DNA of 64,000 nucleotides from contig JAIXMP010000028.1 in NCBI GenBank assembly GCA_025677815.1, forward strand, positions 372,001-436,000, written 5' to 3'. The notes beneath the pieces were generated by a model. The model ran no database searches. It was not told the origin of the DNA and worked only from the letters and a program-made list of their open reading frames with translations. This document shows positions 38,820-52,291 of the stretch, piece after piece. The position numbers were made by a program, and so were the translations under genes. Origin of the DNA: Phascolomyces articulosus. Its lineage: Eukaryota; Mucoromycota; Mucoromycetes; Mucorales; Lichtheimiaceae. How positions within the stretch are numbered: position 1 is the stretch's first letter; each line of letters begins with the position of its first letter.

Positions 38820-40952
38820 ATGGATTCCTCATTTGCCAGAAAAAAACAACAATTTGAAAAGAATAATAACAATAATACGACTACGACTACTTTAACTACG
38901 ACCATGTTGGATGGCAAATCAAACAACGCATCTCTATTACTTGGAAACAATCATACAGTATATTTGTCCAATCTACGTGCGTACCAACAACAATCATTAC
39001 GATCATCAAATAACAATAGTCCGGCAACTACTGCGGCGGGAACAACAACTACGGCACTTAATAAACGAGCGTTACCAGCAAATCATCCCCTGAATACGCC
39101 TCCCCCGCCTGTTCCTGCGCAACCATCTTTACATCAACAACAACAAGCGAAACGTTTACAGTATTATCATACACGGCCACCTGTCTATGTCGTCAATCCT
39201 TCTTTTGGATTAAAAGACTTTGAATTGTTGGATACTTTGGGTAAACCATGAAAATATTATTTTTATCATTATTTGCATGAAAAAAAAAACGATTCTTTGG
39301 GGAATTCAAAAAGAGTTGGGGGTGGGAGATCGGTTGTTGTGGAAGATCATAGATAATGTTGGGTGTGCGTCTTTCTTTTTTTTTTCCCAAACAGCAGTAA
39401 AACAAAGAGACATCTGACAACCCACAATGGACCAGTAACATTAACATATTATTATTATCCATGTAATAGGCACTGGAACATTTGGACGAGTGTACCTAAC
39501 AAGGTTCCGAACCACCAATAAATACTATGCAATGAAAGTTCTAAAGAAATCTGAAGTCGTAAGACTTAAACAGGTATCTATCATAATAAGAATAATTCGA
39601 GTCATGTTGAATTCTACAACTTATATATTTATATTTTTACTAGGTTGAACATTTATTGTGGGAGAAACAAATCTTGGCATCGGTCCGATTCCCATTCATT
39701 GTCGATCTGTGTGTATATTTGTTTTTGTTTTTTTCTTCTTTTGCTTATATTTGTTATTATATAATAACTTCTAATTCTCTGAATTCTAATCAACTTTGTC
39801 TCTAGTTTTTGTGCATTTCAAGATAATACCAACTTGTACATGCTATTAGAATATGTCGTCGGTGGTGAACTTTTTTCACATTTGAGACGAGCAGGACGAT
39901 TTACCAATGATATGACACGATTTTATGCATCAGAAATAGTTCTCGCCATCGAATATCTTCATGCCAAAAATATTGTCTACCGTGATCTGAAACCAGAGAA
40001 TCTGTTGTTGGATCATAATGGCCATATCGTATTGACAGATTTCGGGTTTGCAAAACAAATCGACGATCGGACATGGACGTTGTGCGGTACACCAGAATAT
40101 CTTGCCCCTGAGATCATTCAAAGTAAAGGACACGGAAAAGCTGTTGATTGGTGGGCCTTAGGCATCTTAATATTCGAAATGTTGGCTGGGTAAGTCTTAT
40201 TATTACTTACTTATTGAATAATATATCTATTATGATTCCCCTTTTCGAATGACATCATTCTTATTCAATTTTTTTTATTATAATCATGACATATAATATA
40301 TATATATATATATATATAGTTATCCACCTTTCTTTGATGACAATTCATTTGGTATCTATGAAAAGATCTTGGCTGGTCGTGTACAATTTCCAAGTCATTT
40401 CGATGCACTTGCAAAAGATCTTTTGAAACGTTTACTTGTGGGTGATCGAACCAAAAGATTAGGCAATCTAAAGGTCAGCAGATTTTTTTTTCATAGCTCA
40501 TTGTCAAGTCATAATCATCACATGTTAAATACTCATTGAAAAAAATAATGCACACATATTTCACATTTTATAGGGTGGCCCAGAAGATATCAAACGGCAT
40601 AAATGGTTTAGAGGAGTTGATTGGATTGGCCTTTTGGATAAAACTGTTCGGGTAAAATATCATATGAAAAAAGAAAACATAGATCAAGAGAGCTGGGAAG
40701 GGAAAATGAAGAACATGATGATTCATCAACATATGGAAAACATGATAATAGAAACTAATCCATATTTCACGTTGAATAATATATTAGGCTCCCATTATAC
40801 CAAAGTATCGTCATCCAGGTGATACTGGTAACTTTGAGAAATATCCTGATACGATTACAACCGATCGAAATCCATCCGCTGATAGTGAAGATCCTTACAA
40901 GAACTTGTTTATTGACTTTTGTTCAACAACATCCTCTTTATCATCTTCTTAA
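38820..40952 (+). CDS. cAMP-dependent protein kinase catalytic subunit (AGC kinase)
   Basis: Seven exons (38820-39240, 39470-39573, 39644-39708, 39806-40189, 40320-40473, 40574-40651, 40788-40952) join in frame to about 456 residues. A low-complexity N-terminus (Asn/Thr/Gln, about 135 residues) precedes the kinase core. Motifs seen: [10 protein letters not shown] (ATP loop), YAMKVLKK (ATP Lys), [11 protein letters not shown] (catalytic loop), [20 protein letters not shown] (activation loop with its phospho-Thr), then [13 protein letters not shown] and FIDF, the AGC C-tail hydrophobic motif. The lack of PH or C2 domains points to PKA. It phosphorylates RRxS/T sites when cAMP frees it from the regulatory subunit. 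In fungi it controls growth, germination and dimorphism. A long TA run abuts the acceptor of intron 4. Confidence 0.92.
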
Positions 40953-41344
40953 AACCAAAAAAAAAAAAACGAATATGGATATTACAATATCTCTTTATTT
41001 CACTAGCTCTTCATTACCAAATTATTATTTACACCATGATTCCCCCTTTTTCCATTTTCTTTATTTCGTAACATTTACACCCATTCACTTATTCATAACT
41101 TCTATTATCTCAATAGTCATCTTTTAACCCATTCATATTCCATCTCTATTTCTTTATCTTTTTTTTTCTGCATTGTTTTTTTTCTCTAACTCTTTAACTT
41201 TCATGTATTACTTTTTTTTTCTTTCATCAAAACAATCATTTTTTTTTTATTTTCTTTTAATGAAGTTTGCATTTCAATGGCATTTTTTATTACACCCAAA
41301 AAATATTATTATTTTTTACCTCAACAAGCAAAAAAAAACGAGAT

Positions 41345-41381
<37 letters not shown>

Positions 41382-42563
41382 TATACCTCCTCCTTTGTTT
41401 TTACCCTCCCCCCCCTCCCCTCTCCTTCAAATTTTAGTTTATTGTCATTTTGATACCTATAAAAAATGGAATCGTGCAAAAAAAAATACGAATAGAATGG
41501 GTTCTTGCTATTGAATGTTTTTGGATCAGTAGCGTATCATGTGTACTAACTAGATGCTAAGAAGAAACAGAGATCTACTTAGTGAAAGTTATACTTGATA
41601 CTCTTGCAGTGATGTTCCAGATACTGAATTATATAGGCACAATATACTATTTTTATAATAGATTTTTAAGCAATAATACTTATTTGTGGGTAGTTTAATA
41701 TAATGTTTAGACCAGCTACTTTTTGGTTTTGTGCTACAAATTTACAATAAAATAAATTGCTAGTAACTGGGATACATCATACTAATATGACATTCGTTGC
41801 GCAGGATGTAGTATGACAAAATCATGGCGCTGATCGATGCGATCTGACACTTGTCACAGTCCAGAGAATAAGATGGATCAGGGTTTTTTGATTAAATACA
41901 GTAAATATTAAAAATATATAGACATCTATTTGTTATATATTTGCTTTATTATGTATTATATATACAATATTCAATATTGATAATCAACAAAAAAATAACA
42001 ATATTAAAGATAGATACAACTGTACATCATTGTCACTGTTAGTGCTCTTTTAAAAAAGAAAAAAAGAAAAAAAAGGAAGCCATATGCTTATTACTATATA
42101 CCATTAACTATAAGCCGCATAAGCATCTTTAATAAATGGGATTGTTCCATTTCACTCAAAGTGATTTCACATTTGCCAAGAACAGCCATTATATCCGTCA
42201 GGAAACGGATAATAGCTTGTGAAAACAATGGTTATGTTGTCAACAAAAAAAAATGGTTTGGAAGACATTTGGTCTAACCTAGTTTACGAAAATTTTTTAA
42301 AAAAAAACCAATATCCAAGAATGGGTATGGTCGAGTAGAATATAATACATATATATATCAATATAATACAATGATGGGACGAACTTCTTTATTATTGATA
42401 AGTACTTATGTAATATTATATACACATTTGTGATATTTACAATAATTATAACAAATAATAATCTTTTACATCATCGCGTATCCCTATTCTATTGAAAAAC
42501 CTCTTCCAATTTTTCATACGACGACCGTATTATTCATGCCCATATCCCTCCATCTGCTCATAA
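40953..42563. other. Intergenic region with TA microsatellite
   Basis: 3' region of the kinase, a (TA)n run about 41347-41377, a C-run near 41408, then AT-rich DNA up to the 3' end of the TPR/F-box gene on the other strand. No gene seen. Confidence 0.45.
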
Positions 42564-45131
42564 CTAAGCAAATCGATTCACATTAATAGAATATCGTTTT
42601 TCGGGTTCATGATCCATTCGACAAGGATATTCTTTGCACCCTTTCACATAATTACAATCCTCTTGAGCAACATTAATGGCAAATCGTTGACAGTTTCCTT
42701 GACGATGCGCATCGAATATTTTTATTAAAGCTTCCTGATCAACATAACAGTTTTCATCTTTCAATTGAATATATTCCATATTACGTAAAGCTGCAAATGC
42801 CTTGATCAACTTCTCACTCATGCGACTGAAAATAACAAGCTTCACCTTGAGTATTTTTAAATCTGAGTCCTTTAATTCTTCCAAAAATGGAACCAACTCT
42901 TTGTCCCCGAACAATTGAAAGCTACTGAAATTCACTTGTCGTATAGTTTTACATTTAGATATTTGTTTCCCAAGATTCTTTGCAAGGACACCTTTCTTGT
43001 CTCGACTACGTGATAGGCAATCACCCATAAAATTAAATACTTGTAATGTTTCGGACTCTTCGAAAATCCCAGCAATGCCACGGATCGTTACAATGCCATC
43101 TCCATCGAAAGGTTTAACTTCAGGTTCTGAAAAACATAATTTGTCATCTTGGAAATATATGTTGAGATGCTTGGCTCCACATCGTCCAAGATGATGTAAA
43201 ACACTATCATTAAAGAAATAACGACCAGCTAAGGAAACATCATGGAGCGATGGACATGCATCCAAAAGCATAGAAAGATGTCTTGAACCAAACTGAGGAC
43301 ATTCGGGTGTACCATACAATTTGAGTGTGTGGAGCTTGGGAGCCGTATGTTTCTGGAGAACGGTTAACCACTGATGTTTACCTGGCTTGCTGAGAGGTTC
43401 CGTTTTGAGTTCCAAATATTCTATTGTATTGGAAGAACGTTCAAGGAATCTGGCCACTTGAAAATCAATATTCGCATCTCCCTTTGCTTTATACTCAGGA
43501 ATATACAATTTTAACATTCGTAAGCCTGCTGATGATGGTGTTGGTGTGCTTGACGAAAGTGATGACGATTTATAGCCGGGGCCAATCCTTGTGTATGTCA
43601 ATGACCGAAGCTCAGGGCAAAAATCATAGATAATCTGTAATGTTTCTCCATAACTGATGAAATGTTCGACATCAAGTGCAAGTGAAATAAGTCTAGGGAC
43701 GTGCTTAATAAGATGTTGTAGCTCATTGAGTGCCATTGGAATTGATAGTGCAAGATGAGTCAGTTGCAGATTTTCTGGTAAGGGTGGCAATGGTAAAACA
43801 GCTTGTTGATTATTCCCAATTATTCCATAACCAAAACGGCTACTATATGAATCATTATAAAATATGGTGCATACTGAACGCAAATTTGGACATAGTGTAA
43901 GAACATCATATAATGCCTGAGGATAACGCATGGTGTAACCTGATGTATTATCATACAGTTGTACGTCTCGTAGTGTGCTTTTGTTGATTTCGCAAATAGC
44001 ATGTAGCTTTGCTTTGTTCACATTTTTAATTTCTAATGAATATATGTAAATATTTTGAGGTTCATTACTTTTATAAATGCCATAATGTTTATGTAATATA
44101 CCAATAAAATTTCATCTCTCGTAATAGCACGTACCTATGGACTCAATTTTACACCAGTTTTTTTCTAAGATGGTTTTTAAGGCAATATTGGATGGATAGG
44201 CAATACGATAATCTCTTGGTCTCTCTTCTTCTTCTTCTTCTTCTTCCTCATCATCACACAGCATTTCATCATCACCATCTTCTTCTTCACTATCATCTTC
44301 TTCGTCATCACTTTCATCGGGAACATCCTGAATAAAATAATCGTCATCATCTTGCTCAGAATCCCCATTACTGTTTTGTATTGTCATAAATCCCAAATAA
44401 TCTCGATCATCCACACTACTAAACGATAATATGACTTTCTTGACCCGATTGGCTGGGATTTGTTGAAGAAATCGATCAAGAGCAAGTTTTTTATTTGGTA
44501 AATCGTTGTCTGCAATCGTCGACCACATGTCAGGCCAATCTTGTAAGAGATATTTGTTCCAAAATTTACATGTTCTGGATAATTGAATGCGAGTCATGAA
44601 CGGTATCAGAGATAATATACGCGAAGAAACCTCGAAAGGTAAGAAATTTGTCATCCATTGATTTTGTTTGCTCACAGCTTCCTTTGCTTGTTCTGATTTT
44701 TTAACCAAGAGTTCCCGATGATTTTCGGATAGGACATGGTTTCTACCTTTTTCACAAAGTGTAACTGCTTCTTGCGGTTTATTTGTAAGAATAAGGACGT
44801 TTGCTCCAATCAAATAGGGGTCAGGAAAAATAGAATCATTATTGGGATTGGCTTGTTGGCTGTCATGTAAAGCTTGTTTATAATTTTGTTTTAATTCATA
44901 AGTAAATGCTCGATGATGTAAAATAATAGCTGTCAGATCTGTTTGTAATGAATGAAGTGCTTCGGTATAGAATTCGATAGCTTGATCATAATCATGTGCT
45001 GCGCACGCATTTTTGCCTTTCTCGAACGCGTTCAATGTGTAACTAATGTCAAGTTGTGTCTGTGTAAGTGTTGAGTAGGCATGACCAGGAACGGGTACAG
45101 CTTCAATTGATGGGAGAGCTGTGATTGCCAT
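42564..45131 (-). CDS. TPR / F-box / LRR-like protein
   Basis: Two exons (45131-44135 and 44032-42564) join in frame (donor GTACGT, acceptor TAG) to about 821 residues. Residues about 30-150 hold TPR helices (GKNACAAHDYDQAIEFYTEA, HRAFTYELKQNYKQALHDSQ). Residues about 160-205 are an F-box (FLPFEVSSRILSLIPFMTRI, TCKFWNKYL). A very acidic Asp/Glu run lies near 270-310. The C-terminal 480 residues carry irregular LRR-like strands (LRSVCTIFY, LISLALDVEH, LRSLTYTRIG, LHTLKLYGTPECP). This TPR plus F-box architecture is found in fungal Dia2/Pof3-type SCF receptors, which act in genome stability and replisome turnover. Exact orthology is not claimed. The acidic patch could bind basic nuclear partners. 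Confidence 0.78.
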
Positions 45132-47197
45132 TGTAGTCAGAGATAAAAGAAAAGAATGAATAGTTTATAGGAACCCAGTTTCCAAGTGCATCACCAAACT
45201 TGGGTTAGTTTCCAGTTTATGCAGAGCCAAAAGTGTCGTATGATTTGGCTGCTTATTTATTTAATCAAATCTGTGAAATTAATGCCCCCATTTTTTTCAA
45301 ACATAGGCTCTCTTTTGACACTTTGATAACTTCTTTCAAAAAAATGGACTACGGGACAATGCAATAAACACATAGTAGGGCTTCAATTCACTATAAAGCG
45401 ATGGTCCAAAACTTACTATTAACATTTACGTAAGATATTATACGACCATCCAATTCATGTCAGTTAAAATCATAAAAAAAAATGTAGCCGAAACAGCATG
45501 ATTTGATTGTTATTCGTAGCCCACGACTATGAAAAATAAGAATCAGATCCCCGCTCTACAATAATGCCATCTTCATCAACAACAACACAAATCAATTTGC
45601 TTTTTCATTCTTGTCAACGAGGCCAATCTCTTTTGGTTCTTGTTGACCAGAATAGAAATGATACAATCCTCATCAACAACAAGAAAGCCAATCCCACTCT
45701 TATTAACATCACCTTTCCAGTGAACGACTTTATAATAATTGATACTCATAAGCACAGTACTATCTTTTTTTGTCAAATAAGTAACGGCCATGTTATTATG
45801 TACAATATATAATAATTCTCAGTATAAATCATCATAAACAACAGGCACTATTTTTTATGTATAAATTGATATATAACAAGAATAACAAAAAAAAATACAA
45901 GTAATTTTTCTCTTATCCTGTTTTTATTTGGCATGCATTCTTTTTCCTTGGTTTTGATAAACGTATATGGATTGCTCTCTCACAATCAATAGCGCTATGT
46001 GTTACTTGATTTTGCTCTTATCCTGGTGATATGCCAGAAGATTCAGTATTTGCCGATGGTGATATTATCATTATATTTTTTGGGAAATTTTGGGTACTGT
46101 TACTTGTTACAATGTCAATATTCTTTATCTGATGAAAGCATAAATTAATCGCTTTACAACAAAAATTATAGCTCTAATGCTTATTCATTGACTTAGGACA
46201 ACGAAGATATCAACCATTTCTCGTGATAAAATACAAGAAAAAGGCACCTGTCAGGCAGAATCAGTCAATTAGAGCCATAATATACAATAATATACTATTC
46301 TTACGCACAAAAATGAAAAGCTTTCTATCTGTACAGTGACAAACATTGTTGATTGTTGACGGTAACCCTATAATGAAGAAAAAGAGCATGACCAGTAGCA
46401 GAGATCATTTGTATGGGGCTAATAAAGAGCATAGGAAAAAATGATTTATTTGTGTCACCAAAAAAAAAATTAACCTTTGATTGAGAATTTTTCCTTATTC
46501 ACAAATAAAGTAAATGCATGAAACGCAGAAAATTTTAGTGAATCAAAAAGATCAACCCATTTCTTGGCGACTTGTTTATTTTTGGCCTATACCTCTCCTT
46601 TTATGATTACAAGCGTATGTTATTATTATCAACAGCCTATTTTTCCACACTCAAGGGACCAGCTCAGCATGATTGGACGTGGTACTTCCTTAAAGTTTAT
46701 ATATAGCCGCTACTCTTATTCTCCATTTCCCGCTGTTTTTCTTTACACAGTCTAGCATCAACAAAGTAATATGATCTTCTTCTCCTATTATTATGACTTA
46801 TTCTTCTTCTTTTCTATCTACAAAAAGATTTTTATTATTATTATTTAGTAGAAAAAATAATAGTCTTGATGACGTTTTTCTTGATCCAATTTATTTTTGC
46901 CTTTATTTGGAGAAAAGAAACATGTACTACATTTATAACGTGATGGTGTGGCTAAGTATACATTTTTTTTTAAAAAAAAAAAGAGTTACGTATTTACAAG
47001 TTTTAAGCTGTCGTATGACAGTTTCCCGTTTACTATAGAATAGCTATGCTTCTTCTATTATTATGAGTCAAAGATCCAGGGACGCGCCGGGAAAAGTATA
47101 AACAGAAACTCCGTATACTTGTTGTTTATGCATATATAAACAGATCTTCCACCTCTCTTTTTTACATATATTTGAAAAAAAAACATCATCAAGGAAT
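45132..47197. other. Long intergenic region
   Basis: Promoter regions of two divergent genes plus AT-rich spacer. An 82-codon frame at 45564-45812 has no recognisable features and is not called. Confidence 0.4.
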
Positions 47198-48610
47198 ATG
47201 ACAATCAAGGAAAACAACAATACTAAAAATTCTGTAATCATAATTGGCGCTGGTTTAGCCTCTCTTGCCTTGGCCAATGTATTAAAATACCAAGGTGTTC
47301 CTTACAAGATATTTGAACGTGAAAAATCCCCTGATGATCGTACTCAAGGATGGTCACTCAGTATGCATTTTTGTCTCGTGTCATTAAAAGCTTCAATGGA
47401 TCCAGTCAAGTATGCCACCTTGGGTGAAAAATCAGCAGTAGATCCAGAATTTCCGCAAAAGGCTGATTTTTGTATGGTGAATGGTAACACAGGAGAACGT
47501 GTTGCTTCGGTGGGTGGATATCCTGGTGTGGATGTATTTCGCGTCAATCGTAAACGATTTCGTGCTTGGTTGATGGAAGGCATTGATGTGACCTGGAACA
47601 AGCGTTTGGAGCATTACAAAGTGACCGAAGAAGGTGTGGAAGCTACTTTTACGGATGGTACTGTAGAATATGGACGCTTGATTGTTGGAGCGGATGGGGT
47701 TAATTCCCAAGTCTGTCGTCAATTAATTGGCGCCGAAGAATTTAACAAGACCACAACACCTAATCCATTAAGGGTTCTTGCATGTAGTTATTGGGTCAAC
47801 TCTGAACTTCGACGACAAATTGAAGAATCATTGGCACCAGCCCATATGATGTCAATTGCAAGTAGCACAGAAGATGCCGAGCATTCCATTTGTTTGTTTT
47901 CGTCCTTGATTGATGTAGACAAATCCAGAGAAAACCCATATGAAATGGTGTGGAGTATTTCTAACCTTGATGAAAATGAACCCCATTATGAAACAGACCA
48001 AGAACGACTTAAGCAAGCCAAAGAATGGTTGAATAATGCTGGGTTTACAGGACCCTTACATCAATTGGTCATGGAAACGCCAGAAGGAACAAATATGGTT
48101 GCTTTGCAATTGAGAGAACGGTCTCCTCATTCAAAATTGGATACTTTACAACGTGATCTTCCGGTGGTGCTTGTAGGAGATGCATTGCATACCATGACAA
48201 TGTATCGTGGAGAAGGTAAAATATAATTATTTATGCAATTTATTTTTCAGAGATACATGATATTTTATATATATATTAACCTATTGTTCCATTTTTCATT
48301 CTATTCTATAGGTGGAAACCATGCTATTGAAGATTCTTCTCTGTTGGGTATGGAATTAGCCAAATTTTACAAGGGAGAAAAATCGTTGGAAGAGGCAGTG
48401 GATATATATTACAAAGAAGCCCTACCAAGAGGTCGAAAAGCAGTTGCTGACTCGCATGAAGCTGCAAAGACAGTTCATAGTTCTCGTGCCAAGGTGCTTG
48501 CCATGATTAACGCCACAAAAGCAGCAATTGAAAAGCGGTACATTGAAAAATTGAACCAAGAAGAAAACAATAATAACAACACTTCTTCTGCAGATAGTAG
48601 TAATGCTTAA
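47198..48610 (+). CDS. FAD-dependent monooxygenase (PHBH-like)
   Basis: Two exons (47198-48215, 48312-48610) join in frame to about 438 residues. Near the start is the Rossmann dinucleotide site VIIGAGLASLALANVLKYQG. Later come the second FAD motif GADGVNSQ and, at the C-terminus, GDALHTMTMYRGEG/GNHAIED. The intron cuts this last motif within GEG. The Pro commonly found in this loop (H-x-M-x-P) is replaced by Met. These enzymes hydroxylate or epoxidise small aromatic or isoprenoid substrates using NAD(P)H and O2. The substrate cannot be told from the sequence. No biosynthetic neighbours are seen. Confidence 0.83.
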
Positions 48611-49165
48611 GACATAGTATACCCAATTATTTAATAACAAATAATATATTTCAGTACTATTGTTATATATGTCGTTTTTTGATTGGATTGATATAAAAAC
48701 ACACCTTTTCAAAAAAAAAAATTACCTTAGCGTGATGCTGATCATAATAACGGCCAACCTCCCTTTATTTGCACAAGATAACATTAAACTTTCATTATGG
48801 AATAATACGTACAACAAAGAAAAACATAATTAAATACCATCAACCAAGTTGGTGATGATTATTTTATCGCCCTTATTTTGCCTTGATACAAATTGTGTGG
48901 ATCTAAAGATATTTTTCTTATCATCTCTCCGAAAAAAAAATCCAAAATATGCAAATATTTATTTTATATAATGTATAATATATTTATATAGTGGTATATA
49001 ATAAGTAATTATATTGATATGTACATCTTTTTTTTGTATGGTACAAAATGATAATATATCAATGACAACGAGGTCATTATATACAAATGTATACCTGATA
49101 ATAATAACGATGATGGTGTACAAAATGAAAATGAAGAGAGAGAGAGAGGAGAGAGAGAGAGACCA
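48611..49165. other. Convergent 3' intergenic region
   Basis: Lies between the ends of the monooxygenase and alpha-galactosidase genes. It contains a GA-rich run at about 49134-49163. No gene seen. Confidence 0.5.
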
Positions 49166-51918
49166 TTAAAGCTTTTTGTAATAGGATAATCTATGCCTGT
49201 GTTTGTAAAGTAATAATAAAGTTCGTAGGATCAAGGCACAACAAATAACAATGAATAAAAGCTCCCAAAAGAAATCCGCCAACACTCGAGTTAACCGAGT
49301 GGTTGCCAAAGGATCACCTGATTCCCAAAAGGATAATTCAAACACATTGGAAGACCCCTCTTGTTGGTATCGTTGAACCACATACTGATGTTGATTCAAG
49401 GGTGTATGAGGTGTCAATTCAATATAATCAATACTAGGTCCATATGCATTGGGATCATCGAAAATAATTTCATTATTCTCTTGCTTATCAAGTACAATCC
49501 CAATAGAATAATCACTTGTAATGGTAGGGTTTCTTTTCGATTTGAGAGAAATCCAATAAGGTTCTCCATTGTTCACACGAATCCTTAAATGCCACCGTCG
49601 TGTGAAAAAATCACCACACGTGCTCCAACTGAAGCAATCGAGGTAATTGATACGCATTGTGTATTCCCCGGGTCCCAAAGAGGCGGTAATATTACGATAA
49701 ATCAATGTTCCCGTTTGTGGTCGATTCACGTTACCAATGGCCATCACATACGCTCCTCCTGAACATAATGCACATCCTTTTCTTCGCGCCAATCCTTGAA
49801 CTAAATTATTTAATCCTTCCGCTTCATATCGAATGGTTGGTATCTCCGTACCCTGTTGTTTGTTTGTATTGGATGTCATTGTTGTTGTGACACTAGGGTT
49901 GTTGGAAGGTGTAATGGATGTTGTCAGGTTGTGTATCAGATATCCATGTGTAAGCTTATACATTGCACACGCATGTGGTCTAAGCGTTTGTGTAATAATA
50001 CTGCTCGAATTGACTAAATTAATCTCATCTTGTGTCCATAATTCGCGTGCGTATCCATCAGCGTAACCCAACTCGGTTGAAATATCCACCGTGATATTTT
50101 GTGGATAAGGTTTATAATTGACAATGACAACCACCATGCTGTTGTTAGATAATGGTCCACCCCATACATCTTGATCTTCTTTGATATGTCTTATACGAAG
50201 TGCTGGTTTTCCTAATGGATCTTGCTATATATAAAAAGTTGTATCATTTTAGATTCATTTCCCATCCAAGTTATTCATTATTCAACTATCCTGTTTGCGT
50301 ACATTAATAGCTATCACTTGTCGATTCGTGACAATATCGAATAGTTCCTTGCTCACATTTGTTAAACTATTTCCCAATATCAATGGTGCTTTCATTGCCG
50401 ACCATATTGAAAAATGTGTGATGGACTCATCTATCGATAATACACCATTCCCGATCTAATAAACCCCTCAAATTCGTATATTTAGTAAAATAGAAAATTT
50501 TCCATTCAAATTCTTCTCACATCGTAACTTTTTCACAAATAATGATATATTACCTCCAACATATCTATTGTAAAATCATTTCATTATAGATCAAAAAAAA
50601 TTTAGTGAGTTTTCTTTGTGTTACAAGTAATGCAAAGAAAAAAACTAGACTAGAACAAAAAAAGAGAGGACGTGTTACCTGGATCAGCCCAATGACCTGG
50701 ACCACCTAAATGTACTACTTGTGAATGAACTTGAAGAATATCAACAATGGATTGCCAATCATTGTAAATATCATCGTGGGTACGAAAACTATGTCCCATC
50801 TCAGGTGCCCATTCCCAAGTGTTTTCTACACCCCACGTGCAGACTGAAAAGAAGATATCACGTCCGGTTTGTAACAGAGCGTCACGCATATGTCGAAACC
50901 GCAATGGCGCAGGAACGCCTTCATCATAATTACAGTTATCGTACTAAAATAATTATGTTTTTTTTTAGTTTCATTCTTGGCGTTTATGTATGATTTTTTT
51001 TTAAAAAAAAATATACCTTAAGATAATCCACTCCCCAATCACTATAACTCTTTGCATCATTTTTTTCATATTCAAGTGAAGCCATCCGTCCTATATAGAT
51101 TCAATATATATCAAATTATATATCATACGTTTTAGTATGGTTTGATTAGTAAGATTATATATGAATGTTCATTTACAATGAAAATGAGAGAATGGGGGGT
51201 ATACCGATCCACGCATATCATCCGATTATATAATGCGATGAAACATCTCTTCTTTACCTGCACATGTTTTACGACCCGCACTACTATAGATACCAAATTT
51301 CAATCCTATAGACAATCGTTATACACAGGGAATTCATATCAATTATACCTATGATAAGAAATTTTAACGTGTATTTTTCTTTACCTTTGCTATGAACATA
51401 ATCAGCAACTGGCTTGATTCCAAAAGGGAATGCTAAAGGATCAATGACGATCGTGCCATTGTCAGTTCTATTATTGGATTGCCAACAATCGTCGAGATTG
51501 AGGTAGTTATAACCTGCTGCCAAATAACCTAGATATGAAATTCCCAATCAATCTTTTCTCCTTTTGCTATTTCCCTTTTATTATTATTAATAGTACTATT
51601 GAATCCTCCTTTCCATTACCTTCAGATACCATAGCATCTGCTGTTTGTTGAATTAGATGATGGTCGATAGCACATCCATACTTGTTCCAAGTATTCCTTT
51701 TAATTCATCATCATGGTTTTTTTTAGTGTTTCAGAATAAAGGACGGGATTGTTTTAAGATGTTTTATTAATAATAATATAAATGATAATAATAAAAACTT
51801 ACCAACCCATTGGAGGGGTTGTCGCAAAAGACGGTATTATTGGTTCATCAGCCTTGGCATAAAGAAGAAGTACATTGTATAATAACAATAAGAAAATGGT
51901 ATAATAAAGGTAAAACAT
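49166..51918 (-). CDS. GH27 alpha-galactosidase with extra C-terminal domain and TM anchor
   Basis: Nine exons (51918-51803, 51696-51620, 51528-51385, 51305-51258, 51090-51017, 50943-50679, 50564-50554, 50455-50303, 50224-49166) join to about 648 residues. One exon is only 11 bases and encodes the DMLE part of ADPGDMLEIG. A signal peptide (MFYLYYTIFLLLLYNVLLLY) precedes TPPMGWNTWN, the GH27 start. LNLDDCW, FGIYSSAGRKTC, YLKYDNCNY (nucleophile Asp), FRTHDDI (acid/base region) and HWADPG are present. After QDPLGKPALR comes a beta-rich C-terminal domain and a Ser/Thr linker. An additional domain follows (IRYEAEGLNNLVQGLARRKG, PGEYTMRINYLD) that resembles a CBM35/galactose-binding fold. The protein ends in a TM helix (about 614-636) and a basic tail. 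It would cleave terminal alpha-galactose from galactosides at the cell surface. Confidence 0.9.
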
Positions 51919-52291
51919 TTGGAAAACTGAAGAAGAAGAAAAAAGAAGGTGTTTTTTTAATCTAAAAAGAGAATATTTTAAAGTTTTATTTTAATGTGTT
52001 GTATTACAAAACTTTACGCGCTTTGACATATTTTTTCCATTGTTAAATATCTGACACGATTCTTCCATTCATCTTCCACAGTCAGTTCATTTACTCACAC
52101 TCACTCACTCACTTGCTCACTTCACAATTCAACTTCAAAACAACTTTAAAAAAAAGTCTCCTTAATTTTGAAAAGGTGCAAAAAAGAAAAAATATATAAA
52201 AAAAAAACTTTTTTTTATTTTCCCTTTTTCTTTTTTTCTTTTTCCCACTTTTTTTCCTCTTCCCAATCCAATCCATCAATACGGATAAATT
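51919..52291. promoter_or_regulatory. Divergent promoter region
   Basis: Only 373 bases separate the alpha-galactosidase start (minus) and the next gene (plus). It contains a short CTCA/ACTC run and long T/A homopolymers. No specific site recognised. Confidence 0.4.
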
